Below, in pieces: positions 1-9,390 of a stretch of DNA of 64,000 nucleotides. Both the position numbers and the translations under genes were made by a program. The first letter of the stretch is position 1; the number at the start of each line of letters is the position of its first letter. Under the pieces are notes generated by a model. It ran no database searches, was not told the origin of the DNA, and worked only from the letters and a program-made list of their open reading frames with translations. This stretch comes from Dermacentor variabilis (Eukaryota; Arthropoda; Arachnida; Ixodida; Ixodidae), in contig NC_134568.1 in assembly GCF_050947875.1 (NCBI RefSeq), positions 203,857,729 to 203,921,728 on the forward strand, given 5' to 3'.

Positions 1-140
1 GTATATATTTCGCTCTCCTGTCCCTCTCTTTCTCTGTGTGTGCTTTTCTTCATCTTGATGTCTCCCTTTACCCCTTACCCAGGGCAGGGTAGCAAACTGA
101 ATATCTGTCTTCCGGTTAACCTCGCTGTGTTTCGTATCTC
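1..140 (+). repeat. 3' tail remnant of an I-type LINE
   Basis: A CT-rich stretch is followed by CCCAGGGCAGGGTAGCAAAC and then GGTTAACCTCGCTG. The same arrangement follows the C-terminus of the I-type LINE at 43.0-47.2 kb (47120-47180) and recurs at 53500-53570, so I read it as the 3' end of a 5'-truncated copy. No coding sequence is attached; the 5' side lies outside the window. Confidence 0.55.
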
Positions 141-684
141 ATAAATAGTAGGGCGAGTCAGAAAGTTTTTGCCCATATTTTTTTTTGGCCACAGTAAGGT
201 ATATATGGGTAATTACAAATATACGTACTACTATTCTACGTGCCTTATATTATTTTTCCACATAGTACCCACACCGGCTCAGACCATTTGTCCCATTACA
301 GCACTAAATTCGAGATGTCCCTGTGCCATGTTGTCGTCAGTCAGCGACGCACGCGGCCTCCCCGAATGCTCATTGTCACGCAAGTCTTCACGGCCTCTTG
401 CGAACTCATGATCACCTTCCTACGGCTCCTTTGAATGCTTCATTTGACGTGCCTCCCTGCGTGCCTAATGCTAGCCTACCAACTCTGCTTAATTTCAAGG
501 AAATAATTGGTGTCTGATCGCCGGTATATTGCTGCATTTACAAATGTTAGGTCAGACACGATTGCACTTTTTTACATTCTGCAAGTTACTATAAATTTAG
601 TACCACCATAAACTGTCCTGTTTTTCATGACAGCAGAATTTCTTTAAGATATTTCTTTATTTATTAAAAAAAGATTAAATTAAA
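141..684. other. No gene seen
   Basis: AT-rich sequence with only short overlapping ORFs (60-80 codons) that show no recognisable domain. I see no RNA gene or element end here. Confidence 0.5.
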
Positions 685-1348
685 AGAAGTCGCAGTTTCG
701 CCCGAAAGGCGAAGGATCAATTGCGATAGCAAATTAGTGGACAGCTATACGAAGTAAGATAGTAGTTTTATCCTCCTGGAAACTTGTAAACATGGGCATA
801 CTCGCTGACAACTTTCTGTGGCTATGAAGGGAAAGCTACGGGTGTGTGGCTGCTGCACATGTGTTGCTGCGCCAAGTAGTCCGGCAGCGTTTGGCAGAGC
901 TTTTGGTTGCTCGGAACAGACGCTGAATCGACACAGCCTCCATGGGCGACGGTTTCGCGTTTCCCCAGACGCAGATAGGAAAAGCCGCAAAAGAAGTAAA
1001 CCTTCGCACTCAGTGGTGTGTTCTCTCTTGTTTAACTCTTGCTAATAAGGTGTTTGTGTTTTCTCTTCCCAGCCTAAACTAACGTGTCAGGTGCGCACAA
1101 GCCAACATGAACACATCTCACTCGATGACCGCGGAAATTCGCTGTGATAACACTGCAGTGGGGAAACGCGGCAGCAGCAGCGAGCGAATTGACTTTCTTG
1201 CAGCCGCTCGCATCAACGTGAACTGCGCCGTGAAAACGCAGCCCTACTCGGACTCTGTACCTGTCGCACATGACCTTCAAGATACAGGGGCACGGCTGAG
1301 CGCACACGGCCGCTGGGGCCGCGTTTTTACAATTGCTAGTAGGTACAG

Positions 1349-1664
1349 CTAATGCTCCTTAAACTTCGTAAAGTAGCGCCACGCTTTGAAGAATGTCGCC
1401 TCCTCCTCGCGCGCTCTGGTCGAGGCCGAGGCCGCGTCGCTATTGGCCTAATAGCATCGCGTGGGCCCTCGCACCGTGCATCAGCGCCATTTTTGCTCGA
1501 GAAGCGTCTAAGGGGTGGCGAGGAGCGCATGTTGGCGCCGTTGCTGCGCTCGAGCAGTGTAGGCGGCGCCACGGTCGAGGAGGGAGCGTGAAAGAGAGGA
1601 GAAACGAGGAGGAGTGAAGGCCCGAGGAGGAGAATGTAGCTACTTTACGAAGTTTAAGGGGCTT
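1349..1664. mobile_element. 316-bp MITE (element C) inside the foldback arm, 9-bp TSD
   Basis: It is flanked by a perfect 9-bp direct repeat TAGGTACAG (1340-1348 and 1665-1673); the opposite foldback arm has the uninterrupted target. The terminal inverted repeats are GCTCCTTAAACTTCGTAAAG (from 1354) and, from the right, GCCCCTTAAACTTCGTAAAG, continuing to about 24 bp with one mismatch. The interior is GC-rich and non-coding. A 9-bp duplication suits Mutator-type transposition; that class call is inference. Confidence 0.8.
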
Positions 1665-2210
1665 TAGGTACAGCGGGGCGTGGCGCTTTTCACGGCGCTC
1701 GACGTTTCTGCGCATGCGCCAGTAAGAGCGTGTGCGAGAGAGAAAATCTGGGGGCCTTTGCTCCTTGAATATGTGACTCTGCCTAGGCACTGCGGTGGAG
1801 AAGTTTCTTTGCGTGTGTAGCGTGCGTTCGTCCCTGGGCGTGCCGGTATGGCGGATGGGGGTCGAGTTTTTTTGCGCTCGGACACTGGCTGCCGGCGCGG
1901 TGAAACAGGTGAACCAGCGCGCAAACAGTCCATTTTGTGATCGCTGTGTCTAAAGGTACGACGGAGAGACTTTCTCGCGCGTGCGGCGCTGGTGCTGAGT
2001 CAGTCATGGCGGATTATAACTTTGTCACGCCTTACGACACTCTACCTTCAAAAAAGAAAAAAAAAAGAATGATTTCCCCGCGGGAGCAATAGGGGCCGTA
2101 GTAGAGGCCGGGCCTGCTTTCCTGAAATTTTCGCGAGCATTTCTGAGTGGTCCCTTTTGAGTGAAATAAACGCACAGCGCCTTAGCAACCACGGTTGAAC
2201 GAAGTTGCCT

Positions 2211-2600
2211 GATGTCACGCCGTGAGGATTACTGGCTTTGCGTCTCGTCCACGTTAGGTTAGGTTAGGCTTAGGTGAGGTTTACGTTAGCTTAGGTTACG
2301 TTAGGTTAGCGTAAAAAGTGTTCGGGTGCCGCGGCGTCACAGCGGTTATGCCGTGCGGATTATTGTCTTTGCGTCTCGGCCACGTTATCTTACGTTAGGT
2401 TAGGTTACCTTAACGTTGATTTACGCTAGGTTAGCATAAAAGCCGGCGTGGCGTGTTCTCACAACGGTTACGTCGTGACCATTGTTGTCTTTCTGTCTCG
2501 GCCTTGTTAGGTTGGGTTAACGTGAGGTTAGGTTAACATTAGGTTAGGTTAGCGTAAACGCGTTAAGGGGGCGCGACGTATTCTTATAGCGGTTGCGGGG
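2211..2600 (+). repeat. ~125-135-bp minisatellite with telomere-like GTTAGG blocks
   Basis: Three diverged units start near 2211, 2345 and 2467. Each begins with a (GCCGTG)-GGATTA-TGTCTTTGCGTCTCG-like segment and then carries a run of GTTAGG and variants (2252-2310, 2390-2440, 2507-2560) and a TTAGCGTAAA segment. GTTAGG resembles the arthropod telomere unit TTAGG, but the blocks are interrupted and only 2-4 units long, so this is interstitial, not a telomere. Confidence 0.7.
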
Positions 2601-3285
2601 CCGTCGAGTGTCGCCGGTACCCTTTCAGCCACTCGCGTTCAACCGCGGTTGCTAAGGTGCTGTGCCTTCTACATTTTCAATATATGCGGATCAGCCTCTT
2701 CCACGGTCCCTACTGCTCCCACGAAAACATCTGCGATGTTATCACCTGTTTCACCGCGCCGGCAGCCAGCGTCCGAGCGTAAACAAACTCGAGCTACTTC
2801 GCAATGTCGGCACGCCTAGGGACAAACGCATACAACACACGCAAAAAACTCCTCCGTAGTGCCTAGGCACAGTCATACATTCAAGGAGCAAAAGCCCCCA
2901 CATTTTCTCTCTCGCACGCGCTCTTACTCGCGCATACGCACAGACGTCTCGAGCCTGCGCAAGTGCCACGCCCCGTTGTACCTACTAGCAATTGTAAATA
3001 CGCGCCCGGGCCGCCCGGAGTAGAAAGTTCCCCCCTCCCTACCCTCTCCCGAAGCCTTGCACGCGATGGAAGGCAGCGCGCTTCCTCCGCGCTTTCCGCC
3101 GTTGCGTGCGCGAGATTGAGCCGCCATCGCCGACTCACCCTCGCACGCTTTCACTCGCAGATGCAGCATACGGCGCGCGTCGACGACTTTATCGACCGCA
3201 GACTTTATACGGAACCGCACGGTGGGCCGACGCTGACGACAGAAATTCACCTGGAGTGTTGATATAATTGCTATCGCAATAAAAC

Positions 3286-3755
3286 AAAAAAGTTTATTTC
3301 CTTCCTCCTGCTCTCCCATGCAATGTTTTTTTTATATTTTATTTCTACAGCAATGAATCTGCACGGCCTGGAGGCAAGCAATTTTGGGCGCTGCACCATA
3401 ATCGTGATGCTTCAGACGTTGTATGCCACAAACAAGGGCCCGTTTTCGTAAGAAAGTTATAACGCTAAACTTGTACATTAGATCTGGTGTCACCCAATCG
3501 TGATGTTGCACAGAATATTAGCGACGGCAACAGGCCAATGGCAAAGAGCTCGTACGAAAGAAAAGCTTGGTGAATTCGGCCTCGGATACTTCCAGCACTA
3601 AGTCTCAAGCCACAAACACCTGCGTCCGGCACATATATCCGTGGAGTCTTAGAGGTAGTTTCTGTTGCATGCTAGAAGAACGACATTGTCGGCATATACC
3701 AGCCTTGGTAAGACGCTACCTTGCAAGCGCGTCCTCTTGCCACAATGAAGCTATA
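3286..3755. other. No gene seen
   Basis: Mixed-composition sequence between element A and the mariner-type element. The ORF from 3567 runs into the inverted arm of the next element and has no domain. Confidence 0.5.
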
Positions 3756-4290
3756 CAGTTTGTCCCGCATAACTTGAGCCGAAGTTTTAAAAAGGAAAGG
3801 CACTCCGGACGCGAGTTGAACCGAACGCATAATGTTGGCACTGGCACTCAGGCTATTTTTTTATTTTCCCCTTAACTAACAGATTAGTTATGTTTAATTA
3901 ATCAACTTTTTAAGTATTGGCTGCAGACCCCAAGTGTGATATGCAATGTTGTAGAGAACCTTGAAAAACCTCTCAATAAACTGTTTCCAACACGATATAT
4001 CTCACGTAGTCCCTTTTTCAGCGTTCCAAAGAAAGCCCGCGAAATATGAAAAGATACCATGTCACTGGGCGATGGCGCACTGTTATTGTGCTGGTCTCAA
4101 GCGTGCGATGGGTGAACAAGTTCGGCTGCAGCGAGAATGGCCCGCGACAGGGCGTTATGCCTGGTGTAGGTATCTGGGCATGCGGCTGTTATCGCATGAC
4201 GGCGCAAATGCATGCTGCTGGCCGAGCGTCGCCGAAGCGATAAAGCGTCTAAGGCCGCGAAAAAGAAAAGACGAAAGCAGCATTTTGATT
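3756..4290 (+). repeat. Left long terminal inverted arm
   Basis: It matches the reverse complement of 6065-6593, including the shared stretches TTAACTAACAGATTAGTTAT, AAGTATTGGCTGCAGACCCC, GGGCGTTATGCCTGGT and TATCTGGGCATGCGGCT. The apparent ORFs from 3961 and 4046 are open only because the arm is not coding-constrained; their twins occur on the minus strand of the right arm. Weaker similarity may extend to about 4350. Confidence 0.85.
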
Positions 4291-4872
4291 CTGCTTGAAA
4301 GAAGGAGCGGTCGAAGCGCGTGGGAACGATGGAATGCGATGACGGCTCTACAATTTAGCCTTTGTATACAAATAGCCTTGTAGTTTTCGAATTGAACGAC
4401 GATGCTACAACTTTAAACCTTAGAGCTCGAATAACAGTGGATAAATCACACGAGGACAAAACTAACTATAATGGTAAAAAAAAAAACCTTGGCTATATTC
4501 AAGGAAAAATGCGCATGTCTTCTGCAGGCGATGACTCTTTTCGCACTGGCCCCGTCTGCTCTCCTTCTCCCACTTACTGTCTACCAGACGTTCTTTTTTG
4601 ATCTGGCACCCCGCACGCGCGCATCGCTTCGTGGTCGCAGTATCGGGTGGCCGCATCTGGCTTCACACTTGTGCATCGTGACCGGCGCGTCAGTCCCTGA
4701 GAGAGTGCGTCCGCAATCTGTTTCTCTTTACCGGATGTAGATCATACCTTATGTACCTCGTTGAAAACGATCCCAGTCGATTGCAATATATCCAGTGCTC
4801 CTCAGGCGCCCGTATCCCTGCGTGTTCTACGCAGCAACGCTATTTGGCTGTGACCAACCTTGAGCAGCAGAT

Positions 4873-5928
4873 ATGGCTTACTCCAATGAGGAAAGAACGG
4901 ATATGGTTTTAGCTCTAGGTGTTTCAAGTGGACATAGAAGGCGCGCAGTTGACCTATTTCAATACTGGAATCCAGGTACGCGTCCGAGCTCAATGACGAT
5001 TGTGCGTGCATATGAAACGCTGAACCAGACTGGGACTTTTACGCAGAAACGACATCAATCTTCGATCCTGGGCGAGGACGTAGAGACAGATATTCTGTCA
5101 GAGTTTTCTTCGGACCCACACGCAAGCATACGTAGTGCGAGTGCTGAAGCTGGAGTGTCAAAGTCTTCAGTGTGGAGAGTACTTAAGAAGAGGCAACTTC
5201 ATCCGTACCACGTTCAGCTGCACAAGATGTTGGAGCCCCGCGATTTCCAAAACCGAAAGGACTTTGCAAACTGGATTATAGTCAAGATGGAAGAGGACCC
5301 AAGCTTTGTTAACAAAAGACTGTGGACCGATGAAGCTACCTTCTCACGTACTGCCCAAGTGAACATGCACAACGCTCACTAATGGAGTGACGAAAACCCC
5401 CACTGGGTTTTGAAGACACATCATCAATATCAATGGTCGGTTAATGTGTAGTGTGGAATTTACGGTGGCGGTATCACTGGCCTCCTGTTTTTTGATAACA
5501 CGCTTACAGGCTAAAGATACGTCAACGACACCCGTGATGGGGCGCTCGAGGATTTTCTTTGCGAACTTCCATTAGCTAGGATCAAGGATATTTGGTATCA
5601 GCATGACGGCACTCCTGCGCACGGCAGCAGCAAAGCTTGCAGGGGGCTGCATGAAGTATTCCCGCAGCAGTGGATTGGACGGCATGGGCACATTGCTTGG
5701 CCGGCACGGTGGCCAGATTTAACTCCCTTCGATTTCTTTCTCTCGGGCTACGTCAAAGATCAAGTATACCGGACACCAACCACAACATCAGAGAAGCTGA
5801 AAGAAAAAATAAGAGAAGTCTGCAACTCCATCCCTGATACCATGATCAAGAACACCTCAGAAAAAGTGCATATGAGATGCCAAATGTGCATTGCAGCAGA
5901 TGGTGACCTCTTCGAACACTCATTATAA
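4873..5928 (+). pseudogene. DD41D transposase, three in-frame stop codons
   Basis: A mariner-type transposase with a DDE/D catalytic fold that would cut and join the element's CAG ends. The frame starts at ATG 4873 and runs without frameshift to TAA 5926-5928 (351 codons), but is broken by TAA 5380-5382, TAG 5449-5451 and TAA 5512-5514. Residues about 1-60 form an N-terminal helix-rich region, and about 86-105 a helix-turn-helix (IRSASAEAGVSKSSVWRVLK). The catalytic triad is D153 (WTDEATF), D245 (YQHDGTPAH) and D287 (LTPFDFF); the 41-residue gap between the second and third gives DD41D. AATAAA overlaps the stop (5927-5932). The first 169 residues could still be translated but lack two catalytic residues, so the copy is dead unless rescued in trans. 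Confidence 0.88.
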
Positions 5929-6064
5929 TAAAGGGTGCTTTTTGGATTGAAGATCACTGGAAAATAATTCCGGCCCTAACGCCGCCTCCCCACCCAACCC
6001 CATGACATGACACTCTGTCGGCAGGCTGCCAGCTCTTGCCCGTTTCAAGTATCAAAAAATAAAA

Positions 6065-6593
6065 CGATGTTCTTGTTCTCTTTCGTCTCCTTACACGCCT
6101 TATCCCTTCGGCACCACTCGGCCAGCAGCACGCATTTGCGCCGTCATGCGATAAAAGCCGCATGCCCAGATACCTATACCAGGCATAACGCCCTGTCGCG
6201 GTCCAGTCTCGCTGTAGCCGACCTTGTTCATCCATCGCACGCTTAAGAGAAGCACAATAACAGTGCGCAATCGCCCAGTTACGTGGTATTTTTTCATATT
6301 TCGCGGGCTTTCTTTAGAACGCGGAAGAAGGGACACGTGAGATATATCATGTCGGAAACAATTCATTGACAGGTTTCTCAAGGTGCTCTACAACTTTGCT
6401 TGTCACACTTGGGGTCTGCAGCCAATACTTAAAAAGTTGATTAATTAAACATAACTAATCTGTTAGTTAAGGGAAAAATAAATATATGCCTGAGTAACTC
6501 TAAGCCAGTGCCAACATTATGCATTCGGTTCAACTCGTGTCCGGAGTGCCTTTCATTTTTAAAACTTTGGCTCAAGTTATGTGGGACAACCTG
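6065..6593 (-). repeat. Right long terminal inverted arm
   Basis: Reverse complement of the left arm. The minus-strand ORFs within it mirror those of the left arm, for example the shared peptide block WACG(C/F)YRMTAQM, which confirms that the arms are homologous rather than independently coding. Confidence 0.85.
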
Positions 6594-6775
6594 TATAGGT
6601 TGAAAGGGGCTCCCTCTTCCAAAGCAACAAGGCTGCAAAGGGGCAAATAGCGATCGTTGGCCTGGCACATCTTTTGTATAAAGAATCTGACCAGATCGGC
6701 CGCTGTTGCTGCATCTTCTGCATATGTTGCCTACTGCAGACATGATTCCTCTCATTTGCTCTTTGCGTACGAGCA

Positions 6776-6872
6776 TGTGTGTGCTTGTGCTTGTGCGCGC
6801 TTGTGCGTGTATGCCTGTGTGTGTGCGCGTTTGTGCGTGTGCGTATGTGTGCGTGTGTGCGGGGGGGGGGGG
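6776..6872 (+). repeat. TG-rich microsatellite ending in a G run
   Basis: Interrupted (GT/GC)n with TGTGCGTG units from 6776, ending in a G run at 6861-6872. The ORFs across it are Cys/Val-rich products of the repeat. Confidence 0.8.
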
Positions 6873-7654
6873 CACAGAGTTCACATCAAAGATGAGTACC
6901 GCTTCGCAGGAAGAGGACAGCGGAAGGAGACAGGAAAGAAAATGAGATCACAAAGCCCAGTCTGCTACAAGGGGAATGAGGGGCGAGAGGGGCTGCGAGG
7001 GCGTAAATCGGGGGAAACGAAGACGGCGTGGTTTCCGCGGTGCATTTCTATTTCGGGCTCCTACGCGAGGAGCAGCGCATTTGCCCGGCGCGAGCGGGTA
7101 AGGCTCAGCTGAGCTTCGTTCAGCCGCCTCGTGAGGTAAGAGCGGGCCAGTTGAGGCTGGCATAAACGTGACGCGAAGGCGCGCACAAAAAGAAATTACC
7201 AATACAAGGGAAACACTCGTACACGCACGTCGAAAGGGGAAAAGCCCCGACGACCGAGGCCATGAAGATAAAGCCGGGCTAGGCCGGAGGTGTTGAAAGA
7301 GAACGGGGGAGTGGGGCGTCTGGAACGGGGTGTCAGGGGGGTAGACGGACAAGGGGGCAAGCAGTGGCAAAGCGAGGCGCCGACACCAAGCTTTCTGAGT
7401 TTTCTGCAAATTGGTTCTGCTTCATGCGTTTCCAGATCTCTTTTACTGCATGGGCACAGTTATCGTCTTTTCTCTCCGAATATATTTTTTCTGGCTCAAG
7501 CTCCAACTCTTTGGTCTCTGTAGGCCATGCGCAATCATGTGCCAGGCGCCTGTTTGCCCTGTTGAGGTCATTATTCGAGGCGCATTTCGTTTACACCCTT
7601 CTAGGCCACCCATTCTCCTACACTGGGACTGTGCACGATTCTTATGAGAAAAAA

Positions 7655-7708
<54 letters not shown>

Positions 7709-8281
7709 ACATGTGATGTCGGACTCATAATTCCCGTATCTGACGACCCTGTATATTTGGGCATCTTATACGAATCATACGAGGCAAAGAAATAACTGGA
7801 CAGCTAATGAGAGCGATTTATTTCAAGAAATGCAAATATATCGCGGGAGTATGAGCGCTTTAACCAGCCACTAGCACTTAGGAAGCGGAAAGCGGGAACG
7901 AAGAAGCGATGGGGGGACGATCCCAATGCTGAGAGGAATAATTTTGGCACGATGGTAAAGCTCAGCACCACGGCATTCCCAGAGCTTCGACACGAGGCCT
8001 GTGTTGTGCAACGCTTATGTAATCCAAAAAGAACGCGCGGTAGGGTTCGAGCGGGGAGGATTCAGTAGGACCCTACCTACTACATGCAGTGACACGGGGA
8101 ACATGTATGAACTCATTCTGTTTGGCCTCTGGCGACGTGACGACGCTCAAAATGTTTGTGATGAAGAATTAGTGCTCCGTTGACAATGATTAACTATCGT
8201 TCCAAGCATTTTCGTGTGCCCTTTGTCTGTTTTGTCTAATTTCATGTGTCTTTTGTCTGTTTTTGTTGAGAGCTGCAAGGC
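6873..8281. other. No gene seen; contains an (AT)n microsatellite
   Basis: Moderately GC-rich to 7350, then AT-richer. An uninterrupted (AT)n run covers about 7659-7705. ORFs up to 153 codons on both strands (for example 6948-7409 minus) show low-complexity Pro/Ser/Arg content and no domain. Confidence 0.5.
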
Positions 8282-8297
8282 TGGAGCTGAATATATT

Positions 8298-8344
<47 letters not shown>

Positions 8345-9390
8345 CCTTAAGGGCCCCAAAGGGCATTACATAAGGGGGGATGGCATATAGTAATCATGAA
8401 CAAGAGTGGTATTTCCTAACAAAGCAACATGTTGGGATGAAGAAAAATCAGTCAGACATAAAAAAATAGAGCAAGGACCACAGGTTAAATATAAAAAGCA
8501 CTTACATGTCATAAGCACTACGTATTGCTTATGCAGCATCAAATGTTAATATGACTAAAATTGGTGATCGGTTTCATGGAAAGCAAGTAAAGCAGAGTGA
8601 AAAGTTGATTGCTGTGTTTGAGCGACAATGCTACACTCTAAAGAAAGTTTACACCCTTTGGAGTGTACATCTGCCACACAACAATAATCGTCATCTGCCT
8701 TGCTTGCGTTCGCTTTCTTGAAAATGCCGCGCCCACTACTTTCCTGTCGGCAATGCTATGTCATGCTGATAATGCACATGCCGTTCGTGACTTGGAAGTA
8801 CCGGGCTTACAGCGTCAAAGAAATGAAATGCGGGCAAGACAGATGACGATTATTGTTGTGTGGCAAATATACGATTATAGACGATTATGTTGCGTGGTGC
8901 GACTGTTGTTAGAGTGCAGCAGGCAGAGAATTCCACTCATTGATCGACAAAACAAGGGGCGAATACTGACATCTTTTTTGTACGCGAAAACATAGGTTTT
9001 ATCTTATGTTCATGGTCGATGCGTGTGGAAATATAGGAAGCCGGGTGAATGAAGGTTCGGTAGGATGTCGAATCACTGTGGTATAACCTGCGGAAGAATG
9101 ATAGGCGGGAAAATTTTCTGCGCATGGCAAGTGGTGAAAGATTTAGACTTCGGTTAAGGGAACATACACTTCCATAACGAGAATAACATGACAAAATAAA
9201 CCGCGCCGCTTTGTTTTGAACAGATTCAAGCATATCAGTAAGGTTTGCAGTGTGCGGGTGCCATACTATCGAAACCTATTCTAAGGATGGTCTGATTACC
9301 GTGTTATACGCGTGAAGTTTAGTATCTTTGCTTGAAGTTTCAAGCGGTGTTTCAGGAGACCAAGATTTTTTAATGGTTTGCCCGTGATAT
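8282..9390 (-). pseudogene. 3' end of a CR1/Jockey-like LINE, decayed
   Basis: Read on the minus strand, 9390-9236 encodes a degraded thumb-region segment of a LINE reverse transcriptase (KLHAYNTVIRPSLE, a TAG stop, then VSIVWHPHTANLTDMLESVQ), and 9233-8937 continues in frame with ESVQNKAARFILSCYSRYGS, the motif that follows the RT palm in CR1/Jockey-type elements. The coding part ends with degraded sequence near 8930. The 3' UTR runs to a (TTTA)n tail at 8296-8344 on the plus strand, adjoining CCTTAAGGGCCCC, like the minus-strand tails at 42915 and 56042. The element is 5'-truncated and interrupted by the MITE at 8634-8916. Confidence 0.7.
8634..8916. mobile_element. ~280-bp MITE (family D), copy 1
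   Basis: It starts CACTCTA and ends in the inverse TAGAGTG. Near-terminal inverted blocks include TACACCCTTTGG-type sequence and CCACACAACAATAATCGTCA (8675-8694) facing TGACGATTATTGTTGTGTGG (8843-8862). A second copy at 39543-39811 aligns end to end. It lies in the 3' UTR of a LINE pseudogene. No coding capacity. I could not define a target duplication with confidence. Confidence 0.8.

Larger units (their letters stand above)
1322..2999. mobile_element. Foldback element (element B) inserted in element A
   Basis: The two ends are inverted copies: TTTTACAATTGCTAGTAGGT (1325-1344) against ACCTACTAGCAATTGTAAAT (2979-2998). Homology continues inward for several hundred bases: 1674-1900 and 2085-2205 match the reverse complement of about 2637-2985, including GAGAGAGAAAAT, GCCTAGGCACT, CTGGCTGCCGGCGCGGTGAA and CTTAGCAACC. 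The left arm holds about 190 bp (1905-2085) with no partner on the right. The loop (about 2205-2637) is the GTTAGG minisatellite. There is no ORF of note. This is a large imperfect palindrome typical of foldback or long-TIR non-autonomous DNA elements. Confidence 0.7.
685..3285 (+). mobile_element. Copy 1 of a ~0.7-kb tick repeat (element A), split by a foldback insertion
   Basis: The left end (from 685) has a small hairpin, TCGCCCGAAAGGCGA, then a TTGCGATAGCAA motif; the right end (3262-3285) carries the inverse, TTGCTATCGCAA. The reverse complement of 50931-51622 shows the same landmarks in the same order (hairpin end; a GCGAATTGA block near 1175-1190; GGGCCGCCCGGAGTAG near 3008; ATGCTGCAT-type block near 3160; TATAATTGCTATCGCAAT end) without a break. 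Relative to that copy, copy 1 carries extra sequence beginning near 1322 and ending near 2999. It has no coding capacity; probably a non-autonomous element. Exact outer ends and class are uncertain. Confidence 0.65.
3756..6593 (+). mobile_element. Tc1/mariner-type (DD41D) DNA transposon with ~530-bp inverted arms
   Basis: Both ends read CAG(T/G)TTGTCCC(G/A)CATAACTTGAGCC inward and are flanked by TA (3754-3755 and 6594-6595), as expected for Tc1/mariner insertion. The left arm runs from 3756 to about 4290 and the right arm from about 6065 to 6593; homology is continuous apart from short indels. Between the arms lie about 580 bp of non-repeated leader, then the transposase pseudogene (4873-5928). 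Total length is 2838 bp. Long arms of this size are unusual for mariner-type elements, whose TIRs are often about 30 bp. Confidence 0.85.

Noticed and set aside
2240..2570. Telomere
   Set aside because: GTTAGG runs are short, interrupted and embedded in a larger minisatellite within a foldback element.
3961..4383. 140-codon ORF and its minus-strand partner at 5954-6381
   Set aside because: They lie in the inverted arms of the mariner-type element and mirror each other because the arms are homologous, not because they encode a protein.
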